DNA of 8,512 nt from Clostridium sp. AM49-4BH (GTDB taxonomy: Bacteria; Bacillota; Clostridia; Lachnospirales; Lachnospiraceae): NCBI RefSeq assembly GCF_003478335.1, contig NZ_QUFB01000075.1:1-8512 (forward strand), written 5' to 3'. Positions 1 to 6,394 of the stretch are shown here, piece by piece. Under the pieces are notes generated by a model, which saw only the letters and a list, made by a program, of their open reading frames with translations, was not told the origin of the DNA and made no database searches. Each line of letters begins with the position of its first letter. Positions within the stretch are counted from its first letter, which is position 1. A program made the position numbers and the translations under genes.

Positions 1-106
1 GTTCTCTGATGGCAGAAACCGTTCTTTGGCGGCTGCAAAATATCATATAGTTATTGACATAATAAGCAATATGTGGTTGTGGAGGATTTGAGGTATGGGA
101 AGTTTG
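1..106 (+). repeat. Dispersed repeat, copy 1, with bulged hairpin
   Basis: This stretch matches the minus strand of 8179-8286 at about 65 of the first 80 positions by hand count, and again at the shared 15-mer GGTATGGGAAGTTTG (92-106). Inside it, 12-15 pairs with 33-36 (GCAG/CTGC). After a three-A bulge, 19-22 pairs with 29-32 around the loop TCTTTG. The match begins at base 1, so the repeat may extend beyond the window. It lies upstream of the ferredoxin-thioredoxin-reductase-like gene. It could be a transcribed leader, a small structured RNA or a miniature mobile element. The open frame running through it from 95 is not taken as coding. Confidence 0.8.
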
Positions 107-135
107 AGTTACGTACATAATAAGCAATATGTGGT
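57..135 (+). repeat. Pair of identical 21-bp direct repeats
   Basis: The same 21 bases occur at 57-77 and 115-135, 58 bp apart start to start. Their core CATAATAAGCAATATGT also occurs on the minus strand at 8213-8229 inside repeat copy 2. Copy 2 has the core once, so copy 1 appears to carry a partial tandem duplication extending past the end of the shared repeat. Confidence 0.85.
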
Positions 136-187
136 ATGGCTACAGTTAGGTTGTGTGCAAGGTTTGCATTTAGTAATGCGGATTTGG

Positions 188-217
188 ACTTTTCCGAAAA
201 GGGAAGTTCGGAAAGGT
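188..217 (+). promoter_or_regulatory. Leader hairpin just before the FTR-like gene
   Basis: Bases 188-198 can pair with 207-217, giving an 11-bp stem with one T-G wobble around the 8-base loop AAGGGAAG. It ends 4 bases before the purine-rich ribosome site (221-229) of the gene starting at 236. No run of T follows it, so it is not an intrinsic terminator. It may shape the 5' leader or affect translation, but its function is unknown. Confidence 0.45.
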
Positions 218-235
218 AGAAGGGAAGGTAAAATT

Positions 236-433
236 ATGGTTCGATATAATGAAGATACCGTGGTTGTTGCACGTATCAAGGAAGGCTTAAAGAAAAAGAA
301 TGGTTACTGCCCATGTCGTCTGGAAATGACAGAAGATAACAAATGCATGTGCAAAGAATTTCGGGAACAGATTGCAGATCCTGATTTCGAAGGCTATTGC
401 CATTGCATGTTATATTACAAAACCAAAGATTGA
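236..433 (+). CDS. Small ferredoxin-thioredoxin reductase catalytic-chain-like protein
   Basis: This 65-residue protein has the three cysteine pairs of the ferredoxin:thioredoxin reductase catalytic subunit: CPC at 25-27, CMC at 37-39 and CHC at 55-57. In the plant and cyanobacterial enzyme, four of these cysteines hold a 4Fe-4S cluster and two form the redox disulfide. By order, Cys25, 37, 39 and 55 would be the ligands and Cys27/Cys57 the disulfide (inference). The protein is much shorter than the roughly 115-residue plant-type chain, and the spacing between the first two pairs is compressed. The start at 236 is chosen because AGGGAAGG (221-228) precedes it; an open frame reaching back to 95 runs into repeat DNA. 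No variable subunit, ferredoxin or thioredoxin gene is in the window, so the electron donor and the target are unknown. It is the only plus-strand gene here. Confidence 0.8.
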   Translation: MVRYNEDTVVVARIKEGLKKKNGYCPCRLEMTEDNKCMCKEFREQIADPDFEGYCHCMLYYKTKD

Positions 434-477
434 TAAGGGATATATTCTCTCAAAATGTTTTACGGTATAAGACGAAA

Positions 478-500
478 GCACTCGCATTATCTGCAAGTGC
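478..500 (-). terminator. Intrinsic terminator after the antitoxin gene
   Basis: Read on the minus strand, GCACTTGCA (500-492) pairs with TGCGAGTGC (486-478) over 9 bp with one T-G wobble and a 5-base loop. TTTCGTCTTAT follows. The stem begins 21 bases after the antitoxin stop at 522. On the plus strand the stem has a mismatch and no T run, so it would terminate the FTR-like transcript poorly at best. Confidence 0.65.
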
Positions 501-521
501 CCATAATTACTACTCATCCTA

Positions 522-1565
522 TTAAAAGGCTTTTATTTCTTTTGCTAAGCTAAAAGGAATTATTTCTCCGGGTTTGGTCTCCATGTATGCCCTTTCATCG
601 TGCATATATTCTATAATATCTTTTTCCTTATAATCCTTAAACTTTGCGATCACTTTATCCAATATATTTATTTCGCTATCTGTTAAAACCGAATAATCCA
701 TATTCGCAGTTGGATATATATGAAGCATCGTGTCATAATTATAACTCATTTCTTCTTGAACATTTATATTTTCTAAATTCATCAAACTATAATGTCCAAC
801 CGGAAGTGCCCCCATAGGCTCATGTCGATATACCATACCGGTCATTGCACATCCATTTTTAATGTATGATACGGCATCTGAATACCAAAGCATTTTCATC
901 AATTTGACCTTAAACAAGTTATCTACTTTTTCTGCAATATAAGAAATCATTGCTTCGATTTTGTCAATGTTAAGCATTGCAAACCCATTGGAGTCAGATA
1001 ACTCTTCAAAATTTGCATACTCACCTTCAAATGTTTGCCTTGTAAGAAATTCCTTGCCATAAGAATCTAGTTTTTCTATAATCTTTACTTTTATGTCTAA
1101 CCGCTTCATGACCGAAAACTTTTCAGAATTCTTTTTCAAAAATTCTAACGCCTGCAACGGATTGTCTTTTACTAATCGAAGCATCGTGTCATAAGCCTCA
1201 TCTTGAATTCCTTTACTTTCATAGCGAGATATTGTTGCTTCTCCCCATCCAAGCAGTTTGGCAAGATCAACCTGAGAGAGCCCATAGCTTTCTCTAATGG
1301 CAACAATCTCATCGGAAGTGAGAAGTCCCATCTTAACCCGGTATGCATTCCTTGCATTAAGGAGATTTTCATTTGTCATTGCTCCGGTTTCAAATTCGTT
1401 CTCATTCTCATCTGCGTTTGCACAAAAATAGAACCGTTCTTCATAGGTTACTTCCTCGCCTTTTAATATAATACTCGTAGTTCTCTTTCTCTCTTCGATT
1501 TCATGTGCCTTGTTACATAACGGACATGACATATGAACTTTTCTAATTAATGTATTACTCTCCAT
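522..1565 (-). CDS. MqsA-type zinc/HTH antitoxin fused to a Panacea (SocA-like, DUF4065) domain
   Basis: This 347-residue protein is most likely the antitoxin and autorepressor of a type II toxin-antitoxin system. The N-terminus has CPLC (Cys14, Cys17), and a lone Cys48 follows FYF, so a full four-cysteine zinc site is not obvious. Residues about 67-145 match the MqsA DNA-binding module: LLNARNAYR, then a helix-turn-helix with GLSQVDLAKLLGWGEATISR (95-114). Residues about 205-340 match the Panacea/SocA-like domain (LMKMLWYSD at 222-230, then MHDERAYMETKPGEIIPF), which in other antitoxins binds and neutralises the partner toxin. The ATG at 1565 has GGAGGG about 8 bases upstream. The gene starts 24 bases after the end of the toxin remnant, in the toxin-first order of mqsRA operons. 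It is AT-rich compared with the genes at 2000-5700, which suggests separate acquisition. Confidence 0.85.
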   Translation of the reverse strand: MESNTLIRKVHMSCPLCNKAHEIEERKRTTSIILKGEEVTYEERFYFCANADENENEFETGAMTNENLLNARNAYRVKMGLLTSDEIVAIRESYGLSQVDLAKLLGWGEATISRYESKGIQDEAYDTMLRLVKDNPLQALEFLKKNSEKFSVMKRLDIKVKIIEKLDSYGKEFLTRQTFEGEYANFEELSDSNGFAMLNIDKIEAMISYIAEKVDNLFKVKLMKMLWYSDAVSYIKNGCAMTGMVYRHEPMGALPVGHYSLMNLENINVQEEMSYNYDTMLHIYPTANMDYSVLTDSEINILDKVIAKFKDYKEKDIIEYMHDERAYMETKPGEIIPFSLAKEIKAF

Positions 1566-1589
1566 TGTCTTCCCTCCTTCAACATTCCA

Positions 1590-1890
1590 TTATGCATATG
1601 GATACTGCATTTTATCCTTTGCATAATGAAATGACACACATACTATTTGTTTCTGCTGATCACGAATCTTCAACTTTTAACTCTTTTAATCGATTAACAA
1701 CATCTTGTGCATTGTACTCAAGATCAAGCAATGTATACGGTGTCGAAAATTTCCAATCATCCCCTTGTTTTTTCTTTCGAATAAGGATTAAATCCATATT
1801 TATGTCAAAGTCATCGCTCTCAAGTAACTGATGCAGTTCATCTAGAAAAGCAGCTACTTCTCTTTTTTTCGATTGATAGCTAAGAAATAT
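1590..1890 (-). pseudogene. Eroded toxin gene paired with the Panacea antitoxin
   Basis: One frame reads FLDELHQLLESDDFDINMDL, then KFSTPYTLLDLEYNAQDVVN, and stops at 1660 soon after RLKEL. A different frame then opens at about 1676 and reads KLKIRDQQKQIVCVSFHYAK plus DKMQYPYA, ending with TAA at 1590-1592. That second piece looks like the final beta-strands of a small RelE/MqsR-like toxin, which points to an internal deletion with a frame change around 1660-1680. From memory of related proteins, about 35-40 residues are missing (inference). The 5' end is also odd. The ribosome-site-like GGGGGTGA (1903-1896) is followed 5 bases later by ATA at 1890 where ATG would be expected, and a TTG at 1920 lies at or upstream of the predicted transcription start. 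The family is not certain; the toxin role rests mainly on its position in front of an MqsA/Panacea antitoxin. Confidence 0.6.
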
Positions 1891-1908
1891 ACTAATCACC
1901 CCCAACGC

Positions 1909-1947
1909 ATATACTATCAATTGATAGTATATATACTAATTGATAGT
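1909..1947. promoter_or_regulatory. Operator: 24-bp palindrome plus extra half-site
   Basis: Bases 1909-1932 form a perfect 24-bp palindrome centred between 1920 and 1921, with core ACTATCAA/TTGATAGT. A further exact TTGATAGT half-site is at 1940-1947, and a near copy (TTGATAGC) is at 1873-1880. The sites overlap the -10 element and spacer of the antitoxin-locus promoter. The HTH antitoxin encoded downstream is the natural candidate to bind here and repress its own operon (inference from MqsA-family behaviour). Confidence 0.7.
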
Positions 1948-1954
1948 TTGTCAA
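1926..1954 (-). promoter_or_regulatory. Sigma-A-type promoter of the toxin-antitoxin locus
   Basis: On the minus strand, a consensus TTGACA (1954-1949) is followed after 17 bases by TATACT (1931-1926), one mismatch from consensus. Transcription would start near 1919. Two operator half-sites fall in the spacer or at the -10, which fits tight repression. The start point implies that a TTG at 1920 cannot be the translation start of the first gene. Confidence 0.75.
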
Positions 1955-2001
1955 GATTAAAATGTAATCAGCATCTTCTCTTCACCCAAAATATACTTTC
2001 A

Positions 2002-3705
2002 TCACTTGGGTATACTCTGCTCTACACAGAGTCGGCCATATCCTGCTGCCACATCCGGATAATCCGTGATCCCCGGCAGCGGTTTGGCACCGCGCATCAG
2101 ATAAGCCTTTCCCTTTTCGCCATACAATTCCACATCATTGCCACGAACAATTCCCCACTCCATTAATAATGCCGCTGCGCCTGTCACAAATGGGGCGGCA
2201 ATCGACGTACCCGTGCGTCTCGCATATCCCCCGCCGGGAGCAGCCGTCAGGATATCTACACCCGGGGCTACAAGTGTCGGTGCGACCTGCCCGGAAGCCG
2301 TAAATCCTCTCCCCGAAAATGGGGCAACTGCCATCGTATCTGCCTGATACGCCCCCACAGAAACAATACGATCTGCTGTTGCAGGAATTGTCAACGTGGT
2401 ATTCGTGACTGGCATTAAAAATCCGGTCTGACTGCCGCTTGCCTCTATCCCGGACATCCACAAATTACATACTCCTTCTCGAATCTCTCTCGGATACAGA
2501 GCAATGCTCCATATACCGGTAGGCAGGGTAACTCCCTCCCCGGCAGTCCATTCCATATATATTTCCTGTGAAATCGTATACGGTGTCGGCGTGCCATGTA
2601 CAATAGATAATGTACTGTCACCACCTAACATATACCGCACACCGGTACCTTCCTCCGGCATCCGGAACCGCTCCCCGGATGGTGAAACCACATATAATTC
2701 CAAACGATCGACATAGGATTTCCACAATTGAATCGTAAGTGCTCTCTCTCCTTCTGCTAAAGCAAATTCTACTTCTGTAGAATTATCTGAATTTATTCTT
2801 GAACCATCGAACCCGCCATTTCCGTATATCCGGAAATCCCCCTTGGGCAGCGCCACCTGTGTGTGGTGCCTTGCATTTCCCTCATTACCTGCTGCCACAA
2901 CGATCATGTTTTTCCAAACACCATTCAATTCAGAAATATAGTTTTCAAACAATGACCGGCCGTCGTGAGGACCATAATTATTGCCAAAACTTAAGTTGAC
3001 TGCGATCGGCTGCTGCAGTCTGATCGCCTTACGCAAAACATAATCTAAGCCCTCCATCACTTCTGTCGTTCTCGGAAATCCATCGTCCCTTCCGGCCAAT
3101 TTTACGATGATCAGATTACTTTCTGCAGCTATGCCGCGATTCCGCCGACTGACAGAGCCTCTTCCATTCCCCGCCGCCACACCTGCAACTGCCGTTCCAT
3201 GTCCCAGGACACGATCATCAACAGCCACGATCTCCCACCGGCTCTCTTCCGGCATCCGCAATGCCTGATCAAAGTCTTCCGCTGTATATTCTACTCCGAT
3301 TGAAAACCCTTCCGGGGCACGCCCTTCCTGCTCCCCGGATTGATCCCAGCAAAATGCGATCCGGCTCGTTCCATCGTCGCGGATAAAATCCGGATGGCTA
3401 TAATCAATTCCTGAATCAATAATACCGACCAGCACACCTTTTCCCTGCAATCCCTCCACATTTTGATCCGGTAATGTCGCCGATGACAGACAGGAAACAC
3501 GCCGTCCCTGCTCCAGATCAAAATAAAGACGTTTTGGCAGCTCGATATATTCTACCTCAGGAAGGGCACGTAATGTCTCAAGCTGTCCATCCGGAATCGT
3601 AACCACGCCATATTCATTAAATAGTTCTACAGTTGTAGCCCCCGGGATCTCCCGTTCTACGCTTTGCGCCAATGCCCCTTCATAACGTACGATAACAGTC
3701 TGCAT
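2002..3705 (-). CDS. S8 (subtilisin-like) serine peptidase, Csp-like architecture
   Basis: This 567-residue subtilase has an intact catalytic set: Asp97 in GIIDSGIDYSHPDF, His169 in GHGTAVAGVAAGNG, oxyanion Asn274 in VAAGNEG and Ser501 in GTSIAAPFVTGAAALL. Residues 1 to about 70 resemble a short propeptide. The long stretch between Asn274 and Ser501, about residues 290-435, is beta-rich and fits the jelly-roll insertion seen in clostridial CspB-type germination proteases. There is no signal peptide or membrane segment, so it probably acts in the cytosol or inside a spore compartment; the substrate is unknown. The ATG at 3705 is preceded by AAGGAGG (3720-3714). It follows the YolD-like gene by 43 bases on the same strand, probably in the same operon. 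No convincing terminator follows, and the next promoter starts about 50 bases downstream. Confidence 0.92.
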   Translation of the reverse strand: MQTVIVRYEGALAQSVEREIPGATTVELFNEYGVVTIPDGQLETLRALPEVEYIELPKRLYFDLEQGRRVSCLSSATLPDQNVEGLQGKGVLVGIIDSGIDYSHPDFIRDDGTSRIAFCWDQSGEQEGRAPEGFSIGVEYTAEDFDQALRMPEESRWEIVAVDDRVLGHGTAVAGVAAGNGRGSVSRRNRGIAAESNLIIVKLAGRDDGFPRTTEVMEGLDYVLRKAIRLQQPIAVNLSFGNNYGPHDGRSLFENYISELNGVWKNMIVVAAGNEGNARHHTQVALPKGDFRIYGNGGFDGSRINSDNSTEVEFALAEGERALTIQLWKSYVDRLELYVVSPSGERFRMPEEGTGVRYMLGGDSTLSIVHGTPTPYTISQEIYMEWTAGEGVTLPTGIWSIALYPREIREGVCNLWMSGIEASGSQTGFLMPVTNTTLTIPATADRIVSVGAYQADTMAVAPFSGRGFTASGQVAPTLVAPGVDILTAAPGGGYARRTGTSIAAPFVTGAAALLMEWGIVRGNDVELYGEKGKAYLMRGAKPLPGITDYPDVAAGYGRLCVEQSIPK

Positions 3706-3748
3706 AACCCATTCCTCCTTTTACCTTACCTTATGTGCGTTGGCATCG

Positions 3749-4225
3749 CTAGGGACGATCTAAAAACTGCATTGAAACAATATCAGACATCGATATAATG
3801 CGTTCATCCGCTAGCACAAGCTGTCGTTCATATTCTTTTATCTTTTTTACGGTGCTCTGTACGGTTACATATTTGCCGCCTTCTTTCCTGTCATCCGGGA
3901 CAAAATACGTTAGCGAGATCCACGGCTGCTCTGCAAAGCGTTCTAACAGCTCGTGATACCGCTCATTGAGCAGTCTGGTGCTCTCCTCATCCATTTCGTG
4001 CCGTCTGTCTGTCAGCCGTGCTGTTTCCTGTATCGCCTCTTCATGTCCGGTCAATGCGGCAAACGGCGAAAACTGTGCAGCACGGTTGTCGACCGACATT
4101 GGCAGATGATTGGCAGATACCGGATGCTCCTGATACAAAATATCGCCATATTTTTTCATAACCTGCTCTTCGATCATCGATGCAAATTCCTGCGAAAATT
4201 CATTTTGTGCTAAAAGGTCAAGCAC
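3749..4225 (-). CDS. YolD-like protein, partner of the Y-family polymerase
   Basis: This 158-residue protein carries the YolD-family signature DNRAAQFSPFAALTGHEEAI followed by ETARLTDRR, then a charged helical segment and a beta-rich end (ISLTYFVPDD, GKYVTVQSTVKKI). YolD-like proteins are commonly encoded directly after UmuC/DinB-type polymerases in Firmicutes and are thought to assist or regulate them in DNA-damage tolerance. The GTG at 4225 is chosen because GGAGG (4235-4231) sits 5 bases upstream and the gene then overlaps the polymerase stop by 8 bases, a typical translational-coupling arrangement. A TTG at 4276 would give 17 more residues, but it lacks a ribosome site and lies deep in the polymerase gene. 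Confidence 0.85.
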   Translation of the reverse strand: MLDLLAQNEFSQEFASMIEEQVMKKYGDILYQEHPVSANHLPMSVDNRAAQFSPFAALTGHEEAIQETARLTDRRHEMDEESTRLLNERYHELLERFAEQPWISLTYFVPDDRKEGGKYVTVQSTVKKIKEYERQLVLADERIISMSDIVSMQFLDRP

Positions 4226-5735
4226 GATGTCCTCCAATCTGGCGGTTTCGGTCCTTTGCCGTTGCCCCCTCCTCAAAATTCATTCCACGCAATACTGCAT
4301 TCTTGCCATATTTCTTCTTGATCTTAAGCAATGCTTCCTGCATATTACGCTCTTTTTGTTTGGCTTCTGAGTCCTGCTGCTGTTTGACTTCCTGCGCCTC
4401 ATAATCCTCAAACAAACTCATCTGTATGCATTCCTGTTTGGGGATATCTGCCTCATCAATTACCTTTGCTGCAACGACCGTAATACGACGAACTAGCAGC
4501 TTCGGATCTACGATCCGGTCATACAGACCGCTCACAGCCTCCATGATCTCCCGGGTTGAAGAAGTCTTCTGCGGCAGATTAACAGTGCCATGAGCATGTT
4601 TAGGCACTTTGCGGCCATATCGATCTGTTGTCACACTACCGCCGTACTTTATCTTCTGATCACGCAGATTATCAATATCATATCCTATCGTTAATACCAT
4701 CTGATCGGTCACCAGACGCTTATCTACAAGCTCCAGCACGAGCAGATCCGTCATCTCCCGCACCACTAGCTTTGCCTTGTCAAAATCATACGGTTCCTGC
4801 AAAACCTGTCCCGAACTGATACTGTTCGTCGATGGCTTATACGCCTTTACCTGTGCGATCGTACACGGTTCATATCCCCACGCATGATCGATCAACAGCT
4901 CTGCATTGACTCCAAACATTTTGTATAATAAATCTTCGTTATAATAGTCTGTCCCCTTGCCTAATGAACACCTCGCAATATCTCCCATCGTATACAGGCC
5001 TTCCGCAGCCAGTTTCTTCGCATAACCGGCGCCGACGCGCCAAAAATCCGTGATCGGCTGATGCGACCACAACAACTTACGATACGAGATCTCATCCAGA
5101 CTGGCGATCCGCACCCCATTCTCATCCGGAATGATATGTTTTGCCAAAATATCCATTGCGATCTTGCACAGATACATATTCGTTCCAATCCCCGCCGTTG
5201 CTGTGATCCCGGTGTTCTCCAATACATCTTGGATCATTTGCTGTGCAAGCTGTCTCGGTGTCTTTTGATACGTTTTCAAATAATGTGTTACATCCATAAA
5301 AACTTCATCAATGGAATATACATGTATATCTTCCGGGGCTACATATTTTAAATATATCTGATAAATTTTGGTACTGTATTCTAAATAATATGCCATTCGC
5401 GGAGGCGCCACAATGTAATCCAGTTCTAATTCCGGTGACTCACGAAGTTCCTCTGCCTGTGCAGATTTCCCGGTAAACTTATGACCCGGTGCCTGCCTTC
5501 TGCGCAAGGCATTCACCTCTTTGACGCGCTGCACCACTTCGAATAATCTGGCTCTGCCGGAAATGCCATGTGCTTTTAATGGCGGTGACACCGCAAGACA
5601 GATTGTCTTCTCTGTACGGCTCTTGTCAGCCACAACAAGATTGGTAGTCAATGGATTTAGTCCTCTCTCGACACATTCCACAGATGCATAAAAGGACTTA
5701 AGATCAATTGCAATATACGTTCGTTTTGCCGCCAT
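4218..5735 (-). CDS. Y-family (UmuC/DinB-like) translesion DNA polymerase
   Basis: This 505-residue error-prone polymerase copies across damaged template. The palm motifs are intact: YIAIDLKSFYASVE near the N-terminus (metal-binding Asp11, Phe15, Tyr16) and YSIDEVFMDVT (Asp143, Glu144). They are followed by the TATAGIGTNMYLCKIAMDI segment, a helix-hairpin-helix-like thumb (WRVGAGYAKKLAAEGLYTMGD) and a little-finger domain. QMSLF at 438-442 matches the beta-clamp-binding consensus, and a lysine/glutamine-rich tail follows. The length fits UmuC/UvrX-type enzymes of Firmicute elements. The ATG at 5735 is chosen because GGAGGT (5748-5743) precedes it by 7 bases; an ATG at 5762 overlapping the recombinase stop (ATGA) would add nine residues and is the alternative. 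The gene sits directly behind a recombinase and overlaps its YolD-like partner by 8 bases. No LexA-type box was seen next to it. Confidence 0.93.
   Translation of the reverse strand: MAAKRTYIAIDLKSFYASVECVERGLNPLTTNLVVADKSRTEKTICLAVSPPLKAHGISGRARLFEVVQRVKEVNALRRRQAPGHKFTGKSAQAEELRESPELELDYIVAPPRMAYYLEYSTKIYQIYLKYVAPEDIHVYSIDEVFMDVTHYLKTYQKTPRQLAQQMIQDVLENTGITATAGIGTNMYLCKIAMDILAKHIIPDENGVRIASLDEISYRKLLWSHQPITDFWRVGAGYAKKLAAEGLYTMGDIARCSLGKGTDYYNEDLLYKMFGVNAELLIDHAWGYEPCTIAQVKAYKPSTNSISSGQVLQEPYDFDKAKLVVREMTDLLVLELVDKRLVTDQMVLTIGYDIDNLRDQKIKYGGSVTTDRYGRKVPKHAHGTVNLPQKTSSTREIMEAVSGLYDRIVDPKLLVRRITVVAAKVIDEADIPKQECIQMSLFEDYEAQEVKQQQDSEAKQKERNMQEALLKIKKKYGKNAVLRGMNFEEGATAKDRNRQIGGHRA
4231..4235 (-). 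promoter_or_regulatory. Ribosome binding site deciding the YolD-like GTG start
   Basis: GGAGG on the minus strand lies 5 bases before GTG at 4225 and within the last codons of the polymerase gene. It makes coupled translation from that GTG more likely than initiation at the upstream TTG. Confidence 0.7.
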
Positions 5736-5742
5736 ACCATGC

Positions 5743-5748
5743 ACCTCC
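5743..5748 (-). promoter_or_regulatory. Ribosome binding site deciding the polymerase start
   Basis: GGAGGT on the minus strand ends 7 bases before the ATG at 5735. This favours the shorter polymerase over initiation at the ATG at 5762. Confidence 0.65.
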
Positions 5749-5758
5749 GTTCCATTTC

Positions 5759-6394
5759 TCATTCTTGTTTATTGTAGCAGAAATTCCAATAAATGCACAC
5801 TTTTTTGTCCTGCCACACTTCAATCTTCTGGATCATTTCCTCTAAGAGAATTCTCCGCAGTTCTTCCCTCTCCCACATAGTCCCATCGGTCCCCAGTGCG
5901 TGTGATAACGCGTCTGCCTCCGTTCCGATCCCCAAGATCATACGAGCCCAACCGCAAAAATCCGGATCATCTTTATATTCTTTACATAACTGCTCTCCAC
6001 ATAGTTGTAATAGGGTTTGAATATCGATTCGCTCGCTTTCTCCCTCACCGCAATGACGACAGCAAAGCATTTCGGGATGTCTCCGTCTGCGCACTAGAGC
6101 CCGTTGACAATGACCGCATTTCGTAATTCCATGGAAGATATGACGTTTCTTTGACGTTGTGGAATACTGACGCCCGGCAACTGCATGAAACAATTCTTCG
6201 GATACGATCGGCTCATGTCCGTTTTTACGGACACAATACTGTTCTTTTGGCACAACGACCGTGCGTCGGATCTGGTCAATATGATTTTCATAACGATGCC
6301 ATACATGACAACCGGTGTAAACCGGATTATGCACAAGATACCATACTCTTGCAGCCTCCATACCTACTATTTTCCCCGCATTTTTGTAAGTCAT
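5759..6394 (-). CDS. Large serine recombinase, C-terminal half (frameshifted)
   Basis: This is the downstream part of the recombinase that starts at 7068, now in another frame. Homologous coding runs back past the ATG at 6394 to about 6420 (FLFEQIAEG before MTYKN). It contains VHNPVYTG (21-28), typical of the recombinase domain, then a zinc ribbon with CGHC (93-96) and CCRHC (111-115), and the closing beta-type segment EEMIQKIEVWQDKKVCIYWN. Several residues usually lying between the GMTYKNAG helix and NPVYTG seem to be missing, so a small deletion is also possible. The ATG at 6394 overlaps the N-half stop as ATGA, so reinitiation could produce this piece on its own. It lacks the catalytic domain and could not recombine DNA alone. 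Its stop is 23 bases before the chosen polymerase start. Confidence 0.8.
   Translation of the reverse strand: MTYKNAGKIVGMEAARVWYLVHNPVYTGCHVWHRYENHIDQIRRTVVVPKEQYCVRKNGHEPIVSEELFHAVAGRQYSTTSKKRHIFHGITKCGHCQRALVRRRRHPEMLCCRHCGEGESERIDIQTLLQLCGEQLCKEYKDDPDFCGWARMILGIGTEADALSHALGTDGTMWEREELRRILLEEMIQKIEVWQDKKVCIYWNFCYNKQE

Noticed and set aside
54..82. Promoter at TTGACA (54-59) for the FTR-like gene
   Set aside because: No acceptable -10 hexamer at 16-18 bases, and repeat copy 2 has TTGCCA instead.
95..235. Upstream extension of the FTR-like reading frame from an ATG at 95
   Set aside because: It runs through repeat DNA and the leader hairpin, lacks a suitable ribosome site and has no family similarity; the ATG at 236 has a good ribosome site.
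1984..2011. ACCCAA/TTGGGT stem as a terminator for the peptidase operon
   Set aside because: Only 6 bp with a 16-base loop, it overlaps the gene end and is not followed by a T run.
4226..4276. TTG start at 4276 for the YolD-like gene
   Set aside because: No ribosome site precedes it, and it would overlap the polymerase by 59 bases; GTG at 4225 has GGAGG and a short coupling overlap.
4961..5227. Antisense and out-of-frame open frames inside the polymerase, peptidase and kinase genes
   Set aside because: They are shadows of well-supported genes, with no domain signatures or ribosome sites.
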